From Kineothrix sp. IPX-CK (GTDB lineage: Bacteria; Bacillota; Clostridia; Lachnospirales; Lachnospiraceae), in the NCBI RefSeq assembly GCF_039134705.1, contig NZ_CP146256.1, positions 2,542,001 to 2,606,000 of the forward strand: a stretch of DNA of 64,000 nt, given 5' to 3'. The notes under the pieces are model-generated. The model saw only the letters and a program-made list of their open reading frames with translations. It made no database searches and was not told where the DNA came from. The position numbers and the translations under genes are program-made. This document shows, piece by piece, positions 52,256-62,127 of the stretch; positions within the stretch are counted from its first letter, which is position 1; each line of letters begins with the position of its first letter.

Positions 52256-53482
52256 TTAATTTTTGTAAATAACCTTTTTAAAGCTCTTCTTACCGCGCTT
52301 TAGGATTAGCCCTTCGCCTGCAAGCCGTTCCTTTTCAAAAGCAGCCTTGATATCCGCAACCTTCTCTCCGTCCACAGTCACTCCGCCCTGCTCCACCGCA
52401 CGGCGCCCCTCGGAGCGGGAGGCCACGAGACCGGAAGCTACCAGCATGGAAAGAATATCAATCTTGTCTTCTTCAAAATCTTTGTCCTCAAGCTCCGCCG
52501 TAGGCATATCCGCTGCGTTTCCGCTTGTAAATAAGGCCTTTGCGCTTTCTAACGCCTTATTTGCTTCCTCTTCTCCATGTATCATCTTTGTCAGCTCATA
52601 AGCAAGAATTTCTTTTGCCCTGTTCAGTTCGCTGCCCTCCCATTTATCCATTTCGTCAATCTGCTCCAGCGGAAGGAATGTCAGCATGCGGATACATTTT
52701 AGGACATCCGCATCGGCAATGTTTCTCCAGTACTGGAAGAATTCATAAGGAGGCGTCTTATTGGGATCCAGCCATACGGCCCCCTTCTGCGTCTTGCCCA
52801 TCTTATTGCCTTCAGAATTAAGAAGCAGGGTAATCGTCATAGCATATGCATCCTTGCCTAATTTACGCCTGATCAGTTCCGTTCCTCCCAGCATGTTGCT
52901 CCACTGATCATCCCCGCCGAACTGCATGTTACAGCCGTATTTCTGGTACAATACATAGAAATCGTAGCTTTGCATAATCATATAATTAAATTCCAGGAAG
53001 CTAAGCCCCTTCTCCATACGCTGCTTGTAACATTCTGCGGTAAGCATGCGGTTCACGCTGAAATGTGCGCCCACCTCTCTCAGCAACTCGATGTAGTTAA
53101 GCTCCATCAGCCAGTCGGCGTTGTTTACCATAAGCGCTTTTCCCTCGGAAAAGTCGATGAATTTGCTCATCTGTACCTTGAAACAGTCACAGTTATGCTG
53201 GATAATCTCCGGCGTCATCATCGTTCGCATATCGCTTCTTCCGGTAGGATCTCCTATCATACCGGTTCCTCCTCCGATAAGCGCAATAGGTTTGTTGCCC
53301 GCCATCTGCAGTCTTTTCATAAGGCAAAGTGCCATAAAGTGACCTACATGGAGGCTGTCGGCGGTTGGATCGAAGCCAATATAGAAAGTGGCCTTCCCAT
53401 TGTTGATCAGTTCCTTGATTTCCTCTTCATCCGTAAGCTGTGCGAGAAGTCCTCTCGCCTTCAGTTCGTCAAAAATAGTCAT
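52256..53482 (-). CDS. tyrS: Tyrosyl-tRNA synthetase
   Basis: 408 aa from ATG 53482 (AAAGGAGAAATAAAA upstream). Class Ic: HIGH motif as [10 protein letters not shown] (about residue 45), tyrosine pocket [10 protein letters not shown] and [15 protein letters not shown] as [12 protein letters not shown] (about 230). C-terminal S4 domain ([20 protein letters not shown]). Expression is controlled by the T-box leader. Confidence 0.97.
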   Translation of the reverse strand: MTIFDELKARGLLAQLTDEEEIKELINNGKATFYIGFDPTADSLHVGHFMALCLMKRLQMAGNKPIALIGGGTGMIGDPTGRSDMRTMMTPEIIQHNCDCFKVQMSKFIDFSEGKALMVNNADWLMELNYIELLREVGAHFSVNRMLTAECYKQRMEKGLSFLEFNYMIMQSYDFYVLYQKYGCNMQFGGDDQWSNMLGGTELIRRKLGKDAYAMTITLLLNSEGNKMGKTQKGAVWLDPNKTPPYEFFQYWRNIADADVLKCIRMLTFLPLEQIDEMDKWEGSELNRAKEILAYELTKMIHGEEEANKALESAKALFTSGNAADMPTAELEDKDFEEDKIDILSMLVASGLVASRSEGRRAVEQGGVTVDGEKVADIKAAFEKERLAGEGLILKRGKKSFKKVIYKN

Positions 53483-53553
53483 TTTTATTTCTCCTTTCAG
53501 TTCCGCTTCCTTGGCGGATAAGGCGGGAACCATTTCACCGAATAAGCAGACTC

Positions 53554-53694
53554 GAAAGTGTGGCTTTCAGCGGCCCGGAAAGTGTGGCTTTCAGCAGACT
53601 CGAAAGCTTCGCTTCCGAGTTCGCGTTGCTCGTCGGATACAAATTTTATATTGTGCTCATGCGAGCATGGCGCAATATAAAATTTGTATCCGAC
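53554..53694. repeat. Palindrome and direct repeats between T-box and tyrS
   Basis: GAAAGTGTGGCTTTCAGC occurs twice (53554-53571, 53578-53595); each unit can fold on itself (GAAAG/CTTTC). A third hairpin CTCGAAAGC/GCTTCCGAG follows at 53600-53620. Then 25-bp arms at 53632-53656 and 53670-53694 (GTCGGATACAAATTTTATAT in each) pair at 24 of 25 positions. All lie in the tyrS mRNA after the T-box terminator. Confidence 0.85.
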
Positions 53695-53703
53695 TCTGCT
53701 TAT

Positions 53704-54026
53704 CGCGCAAAGAGACCCCATCCTATAAACACATAGGACGAGGTCTTAAACTCGTGGTACCACCTAAATTTGCCGACAACTCGCGTTGTCCACCTCCGCA
53801 AGTACGGTTAAAATATTTTTTAACGATACTCCTCCTCCATAACGCGGGGAAACACGTCATGGCCTACAAGAAATCCCTTTGAAAACTCTTCTCTGATTTC
53901 CTTCTGCCATGCAGCTCCCAGATGTATTCGTAAGCAATTTCCCTTGCACCTCTCATCAACCGGTCACTTTCTGTAAGTTATCATCGCTTGCTACTTGTTC
54001 TGTTCATAGCCTTTTGTTCTTAAATT
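53704..54026 (-). promoter_or_regulatory. Tyrosine T-box leader
   Basis: The T-box sequence AGGTGGTACCACG is at 53765-53753. A terminator stem AGACCTCGTCCTA/TAGGATGGGGTCT (53746-53711) is followed by CTTTG. Upstream part has stem I features (GATGAGAGGTGCAAGGG) with GAATACATC, whose UAC is a plausible Tyr specifier codon. Uncharged tRNA-Tyr pairs with the specifier and the T-box bulge and prevents termination, raising tyrS expression. Confidence 0.9.
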
Positions 54027-54032
54027 ATCTGC

Positions 54033-54061
54033 ATTGTATCTTACTTTTATGTAAATGTCAA
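54033..54061 (-). promoter_or_regulatory. Promoter of the tyrS T-box transcript
   Basis: TTGACA (54061-54056), 17 bp, TACAAT (54038-54033) on the minus strand, giving a start near 54026. It overlaps the 3' end region after the symporter gene. Confidence 0.75.
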
Positions 54062-54090
54062 TACCATCAATTAACAAGGTCACACAGTTT

Positions 54091-55488
54091 TTATTTTTTG
54101 TCCTTGAGCTGAAGCATTTCTGAAAAGGTATTTCCCTTCGGACGGATTGTCTTCGGATCGGCGAAGAAATCCTGCGCAAGCTTTACAATAGTCGGGCTAA
54201 GCGCTATCAGCGCTATCAGGTTGGGAATCGCCATCATTCCATTGAACAAGTCCGCAAGTTCCCATACGATATCCACTTCCACCACGCAGCCGACGAACAC
54301 GAAGATCACGAAAATCACCCTGTAAAAGAAAACGACTTTAAAACCTGCAATATATTCAAGCGCCTTTTCCGCATAGTAATACCACGCGATTATCGTAGCG
54401 AAAGCGAACAGTGCAATACCGACGGACACGATATGGCCGCCGCCCGGAATAACGTTCTGGAATGCTGCGAGGGAAATGGCATTGCCGTCCATGCTCTCAT
54501 CGTGCCATAAGCCGCTTGTAATAACGACTAACGCCGTCACTGTACACATCACAATCGTATCAAAAAAAACCTCGAAGGCTCCCCAGCACCCTTGACGGGC
54601 CGGATGATCCGTATCGGCACTGGCATGTGCGATAGGCGCGCTTCCCAAGCCCGCTTCGTTGGTAAATACCCCTCTCGCCACACCGATGCGTGCAGCATAC
54701 AGCATGGTACTGCCTGCAAATCCACCTATCATCGACGTTCCTGTAAACGCATCCGTCACGATCATTGCTAACGCTGCCGGAATCTTAGCCGCATTTATAA
54801 TCAATACGATTACTGCGGCGATAATATACATTCCCGCCATAAAGGGTACAAGAAATTCCGCAACACCGGAAATTCTCTTGATGCCTCCGATAATGACAAG
54901 ACCCACCAAAGCGGCCAGCACGATTCCGGTAGCATAGGTAGGCACATGGAACATCGTATCCAGACTGCCGGATACGGCATTAGCCTGCACCATATTTCCT
55001 ACTCCGAAGGAAGCCAGTACGGCAAACGCACAAAAAGCGACGGCTGTCTTCTTCCATCCAAGTGCCTTGCTGATATAATACATAGGACCGCCTACATACC
55101 GTCCCTTTTCATTTTTCTCACGGTAAGCCACCGCCAGGGTGGTCTCACAGAACTTCGTTACCATACCAAGTACGGCACATACCCACATCCAGAAAATGGC
55201 TCCAGGTCCGCCTATACTGATAGCGATGGCAATACCTACGATATTGCCCGTTCCTACCGTCGCCGCCAGCGCGGTGCACACTGCCTGAAAAGGAGTAATT
55301 GTTCCGTGCTCCTCAGTTTCCTTCTTTTTAAAAATGGTTTTCAGAGTATTTCCCATCACCGTTCCAAAACGGGTAAAAATCATCCCCCTGGTGCGAATCG
55401 TCAGAAAGATTCCGGTTCCCAACATTAATATGAGCATAGGAATCCCCCAAATAATGTTGGTATTAAGCCATTTTATTATGTCTAACAT
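54091..55488 (-). CDS. Sodium:alanine symporter, AgcS family
   Basis: 465 aa, about 11 membrane helices. Family marks: IWGIPMLILMLGTGIFLTIR at the start, ALAATVGTGNIVGIAIAISI (Na+ and substrate site), GGPGAIFWMWVCAVLGMVTK, FCETTLAVAYREKNEKGRYV and GVFTNEAGLGSAPIAHASA. Imports alanine or glycine with sodium. Single gene, no partner seen; the tyrS leader begins just after it. Confidence 0.94.
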   Translation of the reverse strand: MLDIIKWLNTNIIWGIPMLILMLGTGIFLTIRTRGMIFTRFGTVMGNTLKTIFKKKETEEHGTITPFQAVCTALAATVGTGNIVGIAIAISIGGPGAIFWMWVCAVLGMVTKFCETTLAVAYREKNEKGRYVGGPMYYISKALGWKKTAVAFCAFAVLASFGVGNMVQANAVSGSLDTMFHVPTYATGIVLAALVGLVIIGGIKRISGVAEFLVPFMAGMYIIAAVIVLIINAAKIPAALAMIVTDAFTGTSMIGGFAGSTMLYAARIGVARGVFTNEAGLGSAPIAHASADTDHPARQGCWGAFEVFFDTIVMCTVTALVVITSGLWHDESMDGNAISLAAFQNVIPGGGHIVSVGIALFAFATIIAWYYYAEKALEYIAGFKVVFFYRVIFVIFVFVGCVVEVDIVWELADLFNGMMAIPNLIALIALSPTIVKLAQDFFADPKTIRPKGNTFSEMLQLKDKK

Positions 55489-55524
55489 TTTAGTCCTCCC
55501 TCAAAACAGGTTTTTTATTTTACG

Positions 55525-56727
55525 TCATTTATTTACCACTAAGCGCATCATTGCCTGATTGAGGCCATCCACGGTCAATTTATACATTGGGAATAAATTT
55601 TTTATTACAGTTTCCGCTTCTCTCCACGGTGCTTCTCCGGGAGCCATCTTCGGATTCATCCACACTATTTTCTTATAATTCTTTTTCATGAGCAACAGCC
55701 AGTCCATACCGGATAATCCCCCGTTGGGACCTCTGTAGTTGCCGGATGTAGAATAAAGCTCCTCCGGCGCCATGGCGGCATCTCCCACGATAATCACTTT
55801 ATAGTCGCTGTCCAGATTACGGAACATCCATTCCGTATCTATCCAGTCTCCGTTCTCGCATTCCGGCGTCTTATACAGCTTGCTGTAAATACAGTTGTGA
55901 AAATAATAGGTCTTCACATCCATATAATGGTTGGACTTATGCACGGACTGGAACAGTTCGTTCAATAAGGTGGTATAGGGAATCATCGTTCCGCCCGAAT
56001 CCATTAAAAGCAGCAGCTTCACCGCATTTTTTCTCGGCTTATCCATAACGATCTGCAGACAGCCTCCATTATTGCATGTCTTATGGACGGTTCCGTCGAT
56101 ATCCAGTTCCGTCTTCGGAATGTCCAGCCTGGTGGAAAAATGTCTGAGCTTTCTAAGAGCCAATTGGAACTGTCTGTTCTCAATAACCTTATCATCGCGA
56201 AAATCTCTGTATTTTCTTGCACCGATCACCTGAAATGCCGACTGGTAACCGGTAGTGCCTCCAACCCGGACTCCGCCCACGTTTCCTCCCGTATTGCCAA
56301 AGGAGGTCTTGCCCATCGTACCGATCCAATAACTTCCGCCGTTGTGCTCGCTGTCCTGATCCTTCAGACGCTGTTTGAACTTTTCTTCCACGTCGTCCTT
56401 GTCTATTTGAAGGTCTTCCCCCTGATTCATCCAGTGCTTTTCTTCTTCGTGCAAAAGCTCACTCATTTCCGGCTTGTCCAGCCACCTGAGCATGCTCGCG
56501 GTCACTTCGTCCTCCGACTTTATTCCTTTAAAGCATTCTTCAAAAGCGAGGTCGAATTTATCGTACTCCGTCTCGCTTTTTACGAGAATCATTCTCGCAA
56601 TATAATAAAACTGCGTAAGGCTGCTGTTACAGAGACCTTTATCCAGCGCCTCCTGCAAGGTCAGCCATTCGCTCAGTGTAATATTCAGTCCCTTAGCCTT
56701 TAACGTATCAAAGAATCTGCCAAACAT
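55525..56727 (-). CDS. VWA-domain protein (CoxE-like), partner of the MoxR ATPase
   Basis: 400 aa. N-terminal helical part (FFDTLKAKGLNITLSEWLTL) then a von Willebrand A-type domain from about 200. Its metal site is degenerate: LLLMDSGGTMIPYTT, D-x-G-x-T instead of D-x-S-x-S. No membrane helix or signal, so cytoplasmic. Such pairs of MoxR AAA+ ATPase and VWA protein act as insertion or activation chaperones for specific enzyme complexes; the client is not evident here. The MoxR gene lies 52 bp upstream in the same direction. Confidence 0.85.
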   Translation of the reverse strand: MFGRFFDTLKAKGLNITLSEWLTLQEALDKGLCNSSLTQFYYIARMILVKSETEYDKFDLAFEECFKGIKSEDEVTASMLRWLDKPEMSELLHEEEKHWMNQGEDLQIDKDDVEEKFKQRLKDQDSEHNGGSYWIGTMGKTSFGNTGGNVGGVRVGGTTGYQSAFQVIGARKYRDFRDDKVIENRQFQLALRKLRHFSTRLDIPKTELDIDGTVHKTCNNGGCLQIVMDKPRKNAVKLLLLMDSGGTMIPYTTLLNELFQSVHKSNHYMDVKTYYFHNCIYSKLYKTPECENGDWIDTEWMFRNLDSDYKVIIVGDAAMAPEELYSTSGNYRGPNGGLSGMDWLLLMKKNYKKIVWMNPKMAPGEAPWREAETVIKNLFPMYKLTVDGLNQAMMRLVVNK

Positions 56728-56779
56728 ATTGTTCTCCCATAAGGCCTAGTACGACGTTCTGTAAGTACTAGTTTCTGTC

Positions 56780-57601
56780 CTAATTCACTCTTTCCCTTAC
56801 CGTCTGCAAATCCTCGTCCTTTTTTACCATAACTCCAATAAAGGGCAGTCTGCTTTTCAATGTATCTAACGGGATGCCGCCTATCTGAAGGGCATTAATC
56901 CAGTCGATGAGCTCCGAAGTGCTGGGCTTTTTGCGGATGTCCTTTATGGAACGGAGCCAGTAAAATACTTCCATCGCATTTTTCAGCAAATTATCCTCGA
57001 TATCGGGAAAATGAGTTTTCACGATTTCCTCCATCAGCTCCTCATCGGGGAAATCGATATAGTGAAAGATGCACCTTCTTAAAAATGCATCGGGAAGCTC
57101 TTTTTCCGCATTGGAGGTAATGATTACAATAGGCCTTTGTTTAGCCTTGACGGTCCGCTTCGTCTCGTGAATATAGAACTCCATCTGGTCAAGTTCCCAT
57201 AGCAGATCGTTAGGAAACTCCAAATCCGCTTTATCGATTTCATCGATTAAAAGTACTGCCTGCTCCTCGCTTTCGAATGCCTCTCCCAGCTTCCCCAGCT
57301 TAATATAGCGGGCGATGTCGTCTACCCCCTCTTCACCGAACTGTCCGTCATAAAGCCTTTGAATGGTATCGTACACATACAAGCCTTCCTGGGCCTTCGT
57401 GGTGGACTTAATATTCCATATGATCAATTTCCTGCCTAATGACTTCGCTACCGCCTCAGCAAGCATTGTCTTGCCGGTTCCCGGCTCTCCTTTGATGAGG
57501 AGAGGCTTTTGCAGCGCTACAGCCACGTTCACGCTGGCCATCAACTGCTCGGAAGCAACATATTCCGACGTGCCGGCAAATCCTTTGTTCTGCTCAATCA
57601 T
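56780..57601 (-). CDS. MoxR-type AAA+ ATPase
   Basis: 273 aa. Walker A LLIKGEPGTGKTMLAEAVAK (about 34-53), Walker B AVLLIDEIDKADLEFPNDLL, sensor 1 IVITSNAEKELPDAFLRR with the Arg finger. Matches the MoxR/CbbQ group. It ends 52 bp before its VWA partner and starts 3 bp after gpsA, so the two are in the gpsA operon. Confidence 0.92.
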   Translation of the reverse strand: MIEQNKGFAGTSEYVASEQLMASVNVAVALQKPLLIKGEPGTGKTMLAEAVAKSLGRKLIIWNIKSTTKAQEGLYVYDTIQRLYDGQFGEEGVDDIARYIKLGKLGEAFESEEQAVLLIDEIDKADLEFPNDLLWELDQMEFYIHETKRTVKAKQRPIVIITSNAEKELPDAFLRRCIFHYIDFPDEELMEEIVKTHFPDIEDNLLKNAMEVFYWLRSIKDIRKKPSTSELIDWINALQIGGIPLDTLKSRLPFIGVMVKKDEDLQTVRERVN

Positions 57602-57604
57602 CTT

Positions 57605-58618
57605 TTACTCCCATCCTTCTGAAAAAGCGATTTCCAGCTTCTTATCTCTAATCATCAGTTCCTTTACTGCTGCGTCCGCAGGCTTGCCGCTAAAGAGCAC
57701 CTCATTTACCTGCTCTATAATCGGAAGCTGGACATCGTATTTCTGAGCGAGAGCAATCGCCGCTTTTGCGGAATAAACACCCTCTACTACCATCTTCACT
57801 TCCTCCATGGCTTCCTCCATGGTATATCCCTTACCTATCAAAATACCTGCTCTGCGGTTTCTGGAGTGCATAGAAGCACAGGTAACGATCAGATCACCGA
57901 TTCCGGTCAAACCGCTGAAGGTTTCAAAACGTCCTCCCATTGCCATACCGAGCCTGGAAATCTCCGTGATCCCTCTGGTAATGAGAGCCGCCTTCGTATT
58001 ATCTCCATAACCCAGACCGTCTGCGATACCTGCAGCAAGAGCTACGACGTTCTTCAACGCAGCACCAAGCTCAATACCAAGCACATCAGGACTGATATAC
58101 ACGCGGAACACTTCATTCATAAATAGATTCTGCAAATATTCTGCCGTTTCTTTTTTATGCGCTCCTACCACGATAGTCGTGGGAATCCCCCGTCCTACCT
58201 CCTCTGCATGGGAAGGGCCGGACAACACGGCTACGGTAGCCTGAGGGATCTCTTCCTCGATAATCTGAGACAGCGTCATAAGGGTATTCTCCTCAATACC
58301 CTTCGCCACATCCACGATAATTTGTCCCTCGGCAACATATTCCTTCATCATACGGGAAGTGCTCCTCGTATAAGGAGAAGGAACCGCCAGCACGAGGACC
58401 TCCTTTCCATTTATCGCAGCTTCCAAGTCCGTGGTAAATACCATATCATCCGGCAGCTTCACTCCGGGCAGCTTATCCTTATGCTCATGCTTTTCTCTCA
58501 GCATCTCGATTTCCTGCTCTACGATAGACCATATAGTAACCTTATGTCCGTTTTTATGCAGCAATACTGCCAGTGCTGTTCCCCAGCTTCCTGCCCCGAT
58601 TATGCTTACGTCCGCCAT
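57605..58618 (-). CDS. gpsA: Glycerol-3-phosphate dehydrogenase [NAD(P)+]
   Basis: 337 aa. Nucleotide-binding GAGSWGTALAVLLHKNGHKV at residues 7-26; catalytic Lys in GAALKNVVALAAGIADGLGY; substrate region NTKAALITRGITEISRLGMA and LTGIGDLIVTCASMHSRNRR. Makes sn-glycerol-3-phosphate for phospholipids; it acts just before PlsY, its upstream neighbour. Confidence 0.96.
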   Translation of the reverse strand: MADVSIIGAGSWGTALAVLLHKNGHKVTIWSIVEQEIEMLREKHEHKDKLPGVKLPDDMVFTTDLEAAINGKEVLVLAVPSPYTRSTSRMMKEYVAEGQIIVDVAKGIEENTLMTLSQIIEEEIPQATVAVLSGPSHAEEVGRGIPTTIVVGAHKKETAEYLQNLFMNEVFRVYISPDVLGIELGAALKNVVALAAGIADGLGYGDNTKAALITRGITEISRLGMAMGGRFETFSGLTGIGDLIVTCASMHSRNRRAGILIGKGYTMEEAMEEVKMVVEGVYSAKAAIALAQKYDVQLPIIEQVNEVLFSGKPADAAVKELMIRDKKLEIAFSEGWE

Positions 58619-58639
58619 CCCTCTTCCTCCTACATATTA

Positions 58640-59281
58640 TTATTTTTTAAAAAGATATGTTTTTCTCTCTTCCCCTTTTATAAGACGCTTTATGTTTTCC
58701 CAATGCTTATAGTATGCCATTATCGTTAAAAATAAAGCAATCCCATACATTTCAATCAGTTCCGCCTGTGTCATACCCCCAAACAGCCCTAACTGACCGG
58801 ATACTACAATCTGAATGATGAATGCAGCATATACCAGAAGAGAGCCCAAGGATACATAATGAGTGAGCAGAAACGCGCCGAAAAACATGATTACGCCCAC
58901 CGGTAAGAAGGTCGGATGAAAGGATAAAATAAGTCCCGCCGTTGCCGCGATTCCCTTTCCTCCTTTGAAGTTCAAGTAAAAAGGAAAATTATGTCCCAGT
59001 ATAGCCCCTGCCGCCGCATATATCTTCAGCAGATATACCATATCCGGATGGGATTTTTCAAATAAGAGCGTACAGATTGCTACCGCAAAAATACATTTGA
59101 CCACATCCCCTGCAAAGACAATCAGACCCGCCTTCGTTCCAAGCACCCTTAAGGTGTTGGTCGTTCCCGCATTTCCGCTGCCGTGCTGCCTTATGTCGAT
59201 GCCTTTCATTTTACCGTAAATATAGGCTGTCTGAAACAGTCCGAACAAATATCCGATTGCTAAACATACGATTCGTTCCAC
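58640..59281 (-). CDS. plsY: Acyl-phosphate:glycerol-3-phosphate acyltransferase
   Basis: 213 aa with five or six membrane helices. Conserved segments: GSGNAGTTNTLRVLGTKAG (motif 1), HNFPFYLNFKGGKGIAATAG (motif 2, phosphate binding) and the final KHWENIKRLIKGEE (motif 3). Adds the first acyl chain to glycerol-3-phosphate. Order der-plsY-gpsA is common in Firmicutes. Confidence 0.96.
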   Translation of the reverse strand: MERIVCLAIGYLFGLFQTAYIYGKMKGIDIRQHGSGNAGTTNTLRVLGTKAGLIVFAGDVVKCIFAVAICTLLFEKSHPDMVYLLKIYAAAGAILGHNFPFYLNFKGGKGIAATAGLILSFHPTFLPVGVIMFFGAFLLTHYVSLGSLLVYAAFIIQIVVSGQLGLFGGMTQAELIEMYGIALFLTIMAYYKHWENIKRLIKGEERKTYLFKK

Positions 59282-59282
59282 T

Positions 59283-60620
59283 TCACTGATTTTCCTTTCT
59301 CTCTCTTATAATAAATTTTAAAGGCGTCCCCTTAAATCCGAATGCTTCCCTTATTTTGTTCTCGATATAACGAGTGTAGGAGAAGTGCATCAGTTCTTTG
59401 TCGTTTACAAAAATAACAAAAGTAGGGGGCTTTACCGCCACCTGAGTGATATAATACAGGCGAAGACGCTTTCCCTTATCCGAAGGAGGCTGCTGTAACG
59501 CTACCGCCTCCGCCATGATTTCATTCAGCACGCCGGTAGAAATTCGCATAGAATGGTTCTCATTTACGATATCGATAGTCTCATAAAGCTTCGGAAGCCT
59601 CTGTCCTGTCACGGCGGAAATAAAGATGATTTCCGCATAAGACATGAAAGACAATACCTCTCTTACCTTATTGGTAAATTTATTTAATGTCTTGTTGTCC
59701 TTTTCAATGGCGTCCCATTTGTTTACGGCGATGATAACTGCCTTGCCTCTTTCATGGGCAATGCCTGCAATCTTGGCGTCCTGCTCCGTCACGCCCTCCA
59801 CCGCATCGATGACTAATACCGCAATATCCGCCCTCTCCACAGCGCTGACCGTACGGACGATCATATATCGCTCCAGCTCTTCTTTTATCTTATTCTTCTT
59901 CCGAAGCCCTGCCGTATCGATAAAGACATAATCTCTGCCGTTATACCTTATATCCGTATCGATAGCATCCCTCGTCGTTCCGGCAATATCCGATACGATA
60001 ACGCGGTTTTCTCCTACCAGTCTGTTAATAATGGAGGATTTTCCTACATTAGGCTTTCCTACGATGGCTACCTTGATGCGATCATCCTCTTCCTCCTCCG
60101 AAACGTTCTTGTCGAAATAGGAAGTCACCACATCAAGCATATCACCGATTCCTGTACGGTTTGCTGCAGAAATCGGATGCGGATCACCGATTCCCATATT
60201 ATAGAACTCATATACATCCGCCATGTACTTTTCCGCATGATCCACTTTATTTACCACGAGCACGATAGGTTTTTTCGACCTTCTGAGCATGTCTGCCACC
60301 TTCGCGTCCGCATCCACCAATCCTTGCTTAACGTCCACCATAAAAAGAATGACATCCGCAGTCTCGATAGCTATTTCTGCCTGCTCTCTCATCTGAGACA
60401 GTATAACGTCATTACTGTCCGGCTCAATACCGCCCGTATCGATTAGTGTAAATGACATATCCAGCCATGAGACATCCGCATATATCCTATCCCGGGTAAT
60501 TCCCGGTGTATCCTTTACAATTGAAATCATTTCTCCAGCCAACACGTTAAACAGTGTAGATTTACCTACATTCGGCCTTCCTACTACAGCCACGATAGGC
60601 TTGGTTTTTCTTTTTCCCAT
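59283..60620 (-). CDS. der: Ribosome biogenesis GTPase Der
   Basis: 445 aa from ATG 60620. Two GTPase domains: first VVGRPNVGKSTLFNVLAGE, DTPGI, VNKVDHAEKY; second VAIVGKPNVGKSSIINRLVG, DTAGLRKKNKIKEELERYMI, VNKWDAIEKDNKT. C-terminal KH-like domain (YITQVAVKPPTFVIFVNDKE). Needed for 50S subunit assembly. It is 64 bp downstream of the DUF512 gene. Confidence 0.97.
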   Translation of the reverse strand: MGKRKTKPIVAVVGRPNVGKSTLFNVLAGEMISIVKDTPGITRDRIYADVSWLDMSFTLIDTGGIEPDSNDVILSQMREQAEIAIETADVILFMVDVKQGLVDADAKVADMLRRSKKPIVLVVNKVDHAEKYMADVYEFYNMGIGDPHPISAANRTGIGDMLDVVTSYFDKNVSEEEEDDRIKVAIVGKPNVGKSSIINRLVGENRVIVSDIAGTTRDAIDTDIRYNGRDYVFIDTAGLRKKNKIKEELERYMIVRTVSAVERADIAVLVIDAVEGVTEQDAKIAGIAHERGKAVIIAVNKWDAIEKDNKTLNKFTNKVREVLSFMSYAEIIFISAVTGQRLPKLYETIDIVNENHSMRISTGVLNEIMAEAVALQQPPSDKGKRLRLYYITQVAVKPPTFVIFVNDKELMHFSYTRYIENKIREAFGFKGTPLKFIIRERKENQ

Positions 60621-60684
60621 TTTTATTAACCTTGCTCCTTCCAGTCCGGCCGGATGCCGGGCTTGCCTGCACCCCGCAGACGTT

Positions 60685-62016
60685 CTAACCAATGTTCAGC
60701 AGAGCATCTACAAAGTCGCGTCCGCTTGATTTTACAATATCTATCTTTACTTGTAAAGCCCTTTCCAAGTCAGCCACCGTCATATCGTCCAAAAAAACCT
60801 GCTCTCCGCTGCGCAGTACATTCTGCGGTAAAAGCAGCCTCTCACCCAATTCCTGACCGGTAAGCTGCTTTTTTATATCCTGACCGGTAAGAAGTCCTGA
60901 AACGGTGATTCTTTCCCCAAAAAATTCATTGGTAATGGGATATACCCGGGCCTCCAGAAAGGGAAAGGCTTCTTCCATTGCTTTCGACATTTCTGCAATA
61001 TACGGATATGCTAAAACGCCGGTAGCAAGGGATATTTTTTGCTTTTTAACGCCATCCCTATGCTTAGATTTCCCTTCTTTTGCTAACGCTTCTTCGAATT
61101 CCGTCAGAAGAAGTCTCAGCATTCCCACTCCGTTTTCAAGCTGCAGATAACCGTCGTAGCACTCCTCCGGCGGCAGCCCCTCCTCTGCCAGAATATACCA
61201 TTCATCGCTGGCATGGATGAAATGTTTACCGTATTCCGGATATAGCTCTTCCTGCCATTTCCTGACGAGGGCAATGACCTCCTTCGCATCCTCTTTGGTA
61301 AAAGGCTCCAGAGGGTACAACCCCTTCCTATACCTGGAAAGCCCCACCGGCACTACGGATACGCTCTCCAAATACGGCAGATACTTGGAGAGATCGGAAA
61401 TGCTCCTTTCAAGCTCCTTGCCGTCATTTACTCCTTTGCACAGGACGATTTGTCCGTTCATCACAATTCCAGCCTCATAGAGCCTGTCCGTCTTTTTTAA
61501 CGCTTCTCCTGCAAAACGGTTATTCAGCATCCTGCAGCGGAGCTTGGGGTTGGTCGTATGGAAGGAAATGTTGATAGGTGAGAGATGATATTTAATAATC
61601 CTCTCGATATCATGCTCAGTCATGTTAGTCAGGGTCACATAATTACCCTGTAAAAAGGACAGCCTCGAATCGTCATCCTTAAAATATAAAGTTTCCCTCA
61701 TCCCCTGCGGCATCTGGTCTATGAAACAAAAGATACATTTATTGCTGCAGGAGCGGTAATCATCCATAAGTCCGTTTTCAAATTCTATTCCAATATCTTC
61801 TTCATAGTCCTTATCAATTTCCAGCAGCCATTCCTCTGCGTTCTTCTTTTTTACCAAAACTTCTATATATTCATCCTGAATCAAATACTGATAATCAAAA
61901 ATATCCTTAATGCTCTCTCCGTTTATTGCAAGAAGCTCATCTCCGGGCTCTATTTCCATTTCCTGCGCGATGCTTCCCGCAAGAACATTTTTAACGATAT
62001 GTCTGTTTTCTTTCAT
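60685..62016 (-). CDS. DUF512 radical-SAM protein with N-terminal PDZ domain
   Basis: 443 aa. PDZ-like start (IVKNVLAGSIAQEMEIEPGD, ELLAINGESI), then a radical-SAM-like cluster motif CSNKCIFCFIDQMPQGMRET (C-x3-C-x2-C, about 90-97), then the DUF512 region (ISLATGVLAYPYIAEMSKAM and the end IDIVKSSGRDFVDALLNIG). Widespread in clostridia next to der, function unknown; the linkage suggests ribosome or tRNA work, which is inference. Confidence 0.92.
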   Translation of the reverse strand: MKENRHIVKNVLAGSIAQEMEIEPGDELLAINGESIKDIFDYQYLIQDEYIEVLVKKKNAEEWLLEIDKDYEEDIGIEFENGLMDDYRSCSNKCIFCFIDQMPQGMRETLYFKDDDSRLSFLQGNYVTLTNMTEHDIERIIKYHLSPINISFHTTNPKLRCRMLNNRFAGEALKKTDRLYEAGIVMNGQIVLCKGVNDGKELERSISDLSKYLPYLESVSVVPVGLSRYRKGLYPLEPFTKEDAKEVIALVRKWQEELYPEYGKHFIHASDEWYILAEEGLPPEECYDGYLQLENGVGMLRLLLTEFEEALAKEGKSKHRDGVKKQKISLATGVLAYPYIAEMSKAMEEAFPFLEARVYPITNEFFGERITVSGLLTGQDIKKQLTGQELGERLLLPQNVLRSGEQVFLDDMTVADLERALQVKIDIVKSSGRDFVDALLNIG

Positions 62017-62055
62017 CCATTTACTCCTTTATCTACTTATTCTACTAGAATTTCC

Positions 62056-62084
62056 TTGACGTGTCACTACCGGAATGCTATAAA
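62056..62084 (+). promoter_or_regulatory. Promoter of prs
   Basis: TTGACG (62056-62061), 17 bp, TATAAA (62079-62084), about 45 bp before the prs ATG; divergent from the DUF512 gene. Confidence 0.7.
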
Positions 62085-62127
62085 ATAGGATAGGATTTAT
62101 TTTATAAAAGCACAATTGGAGGTTATC

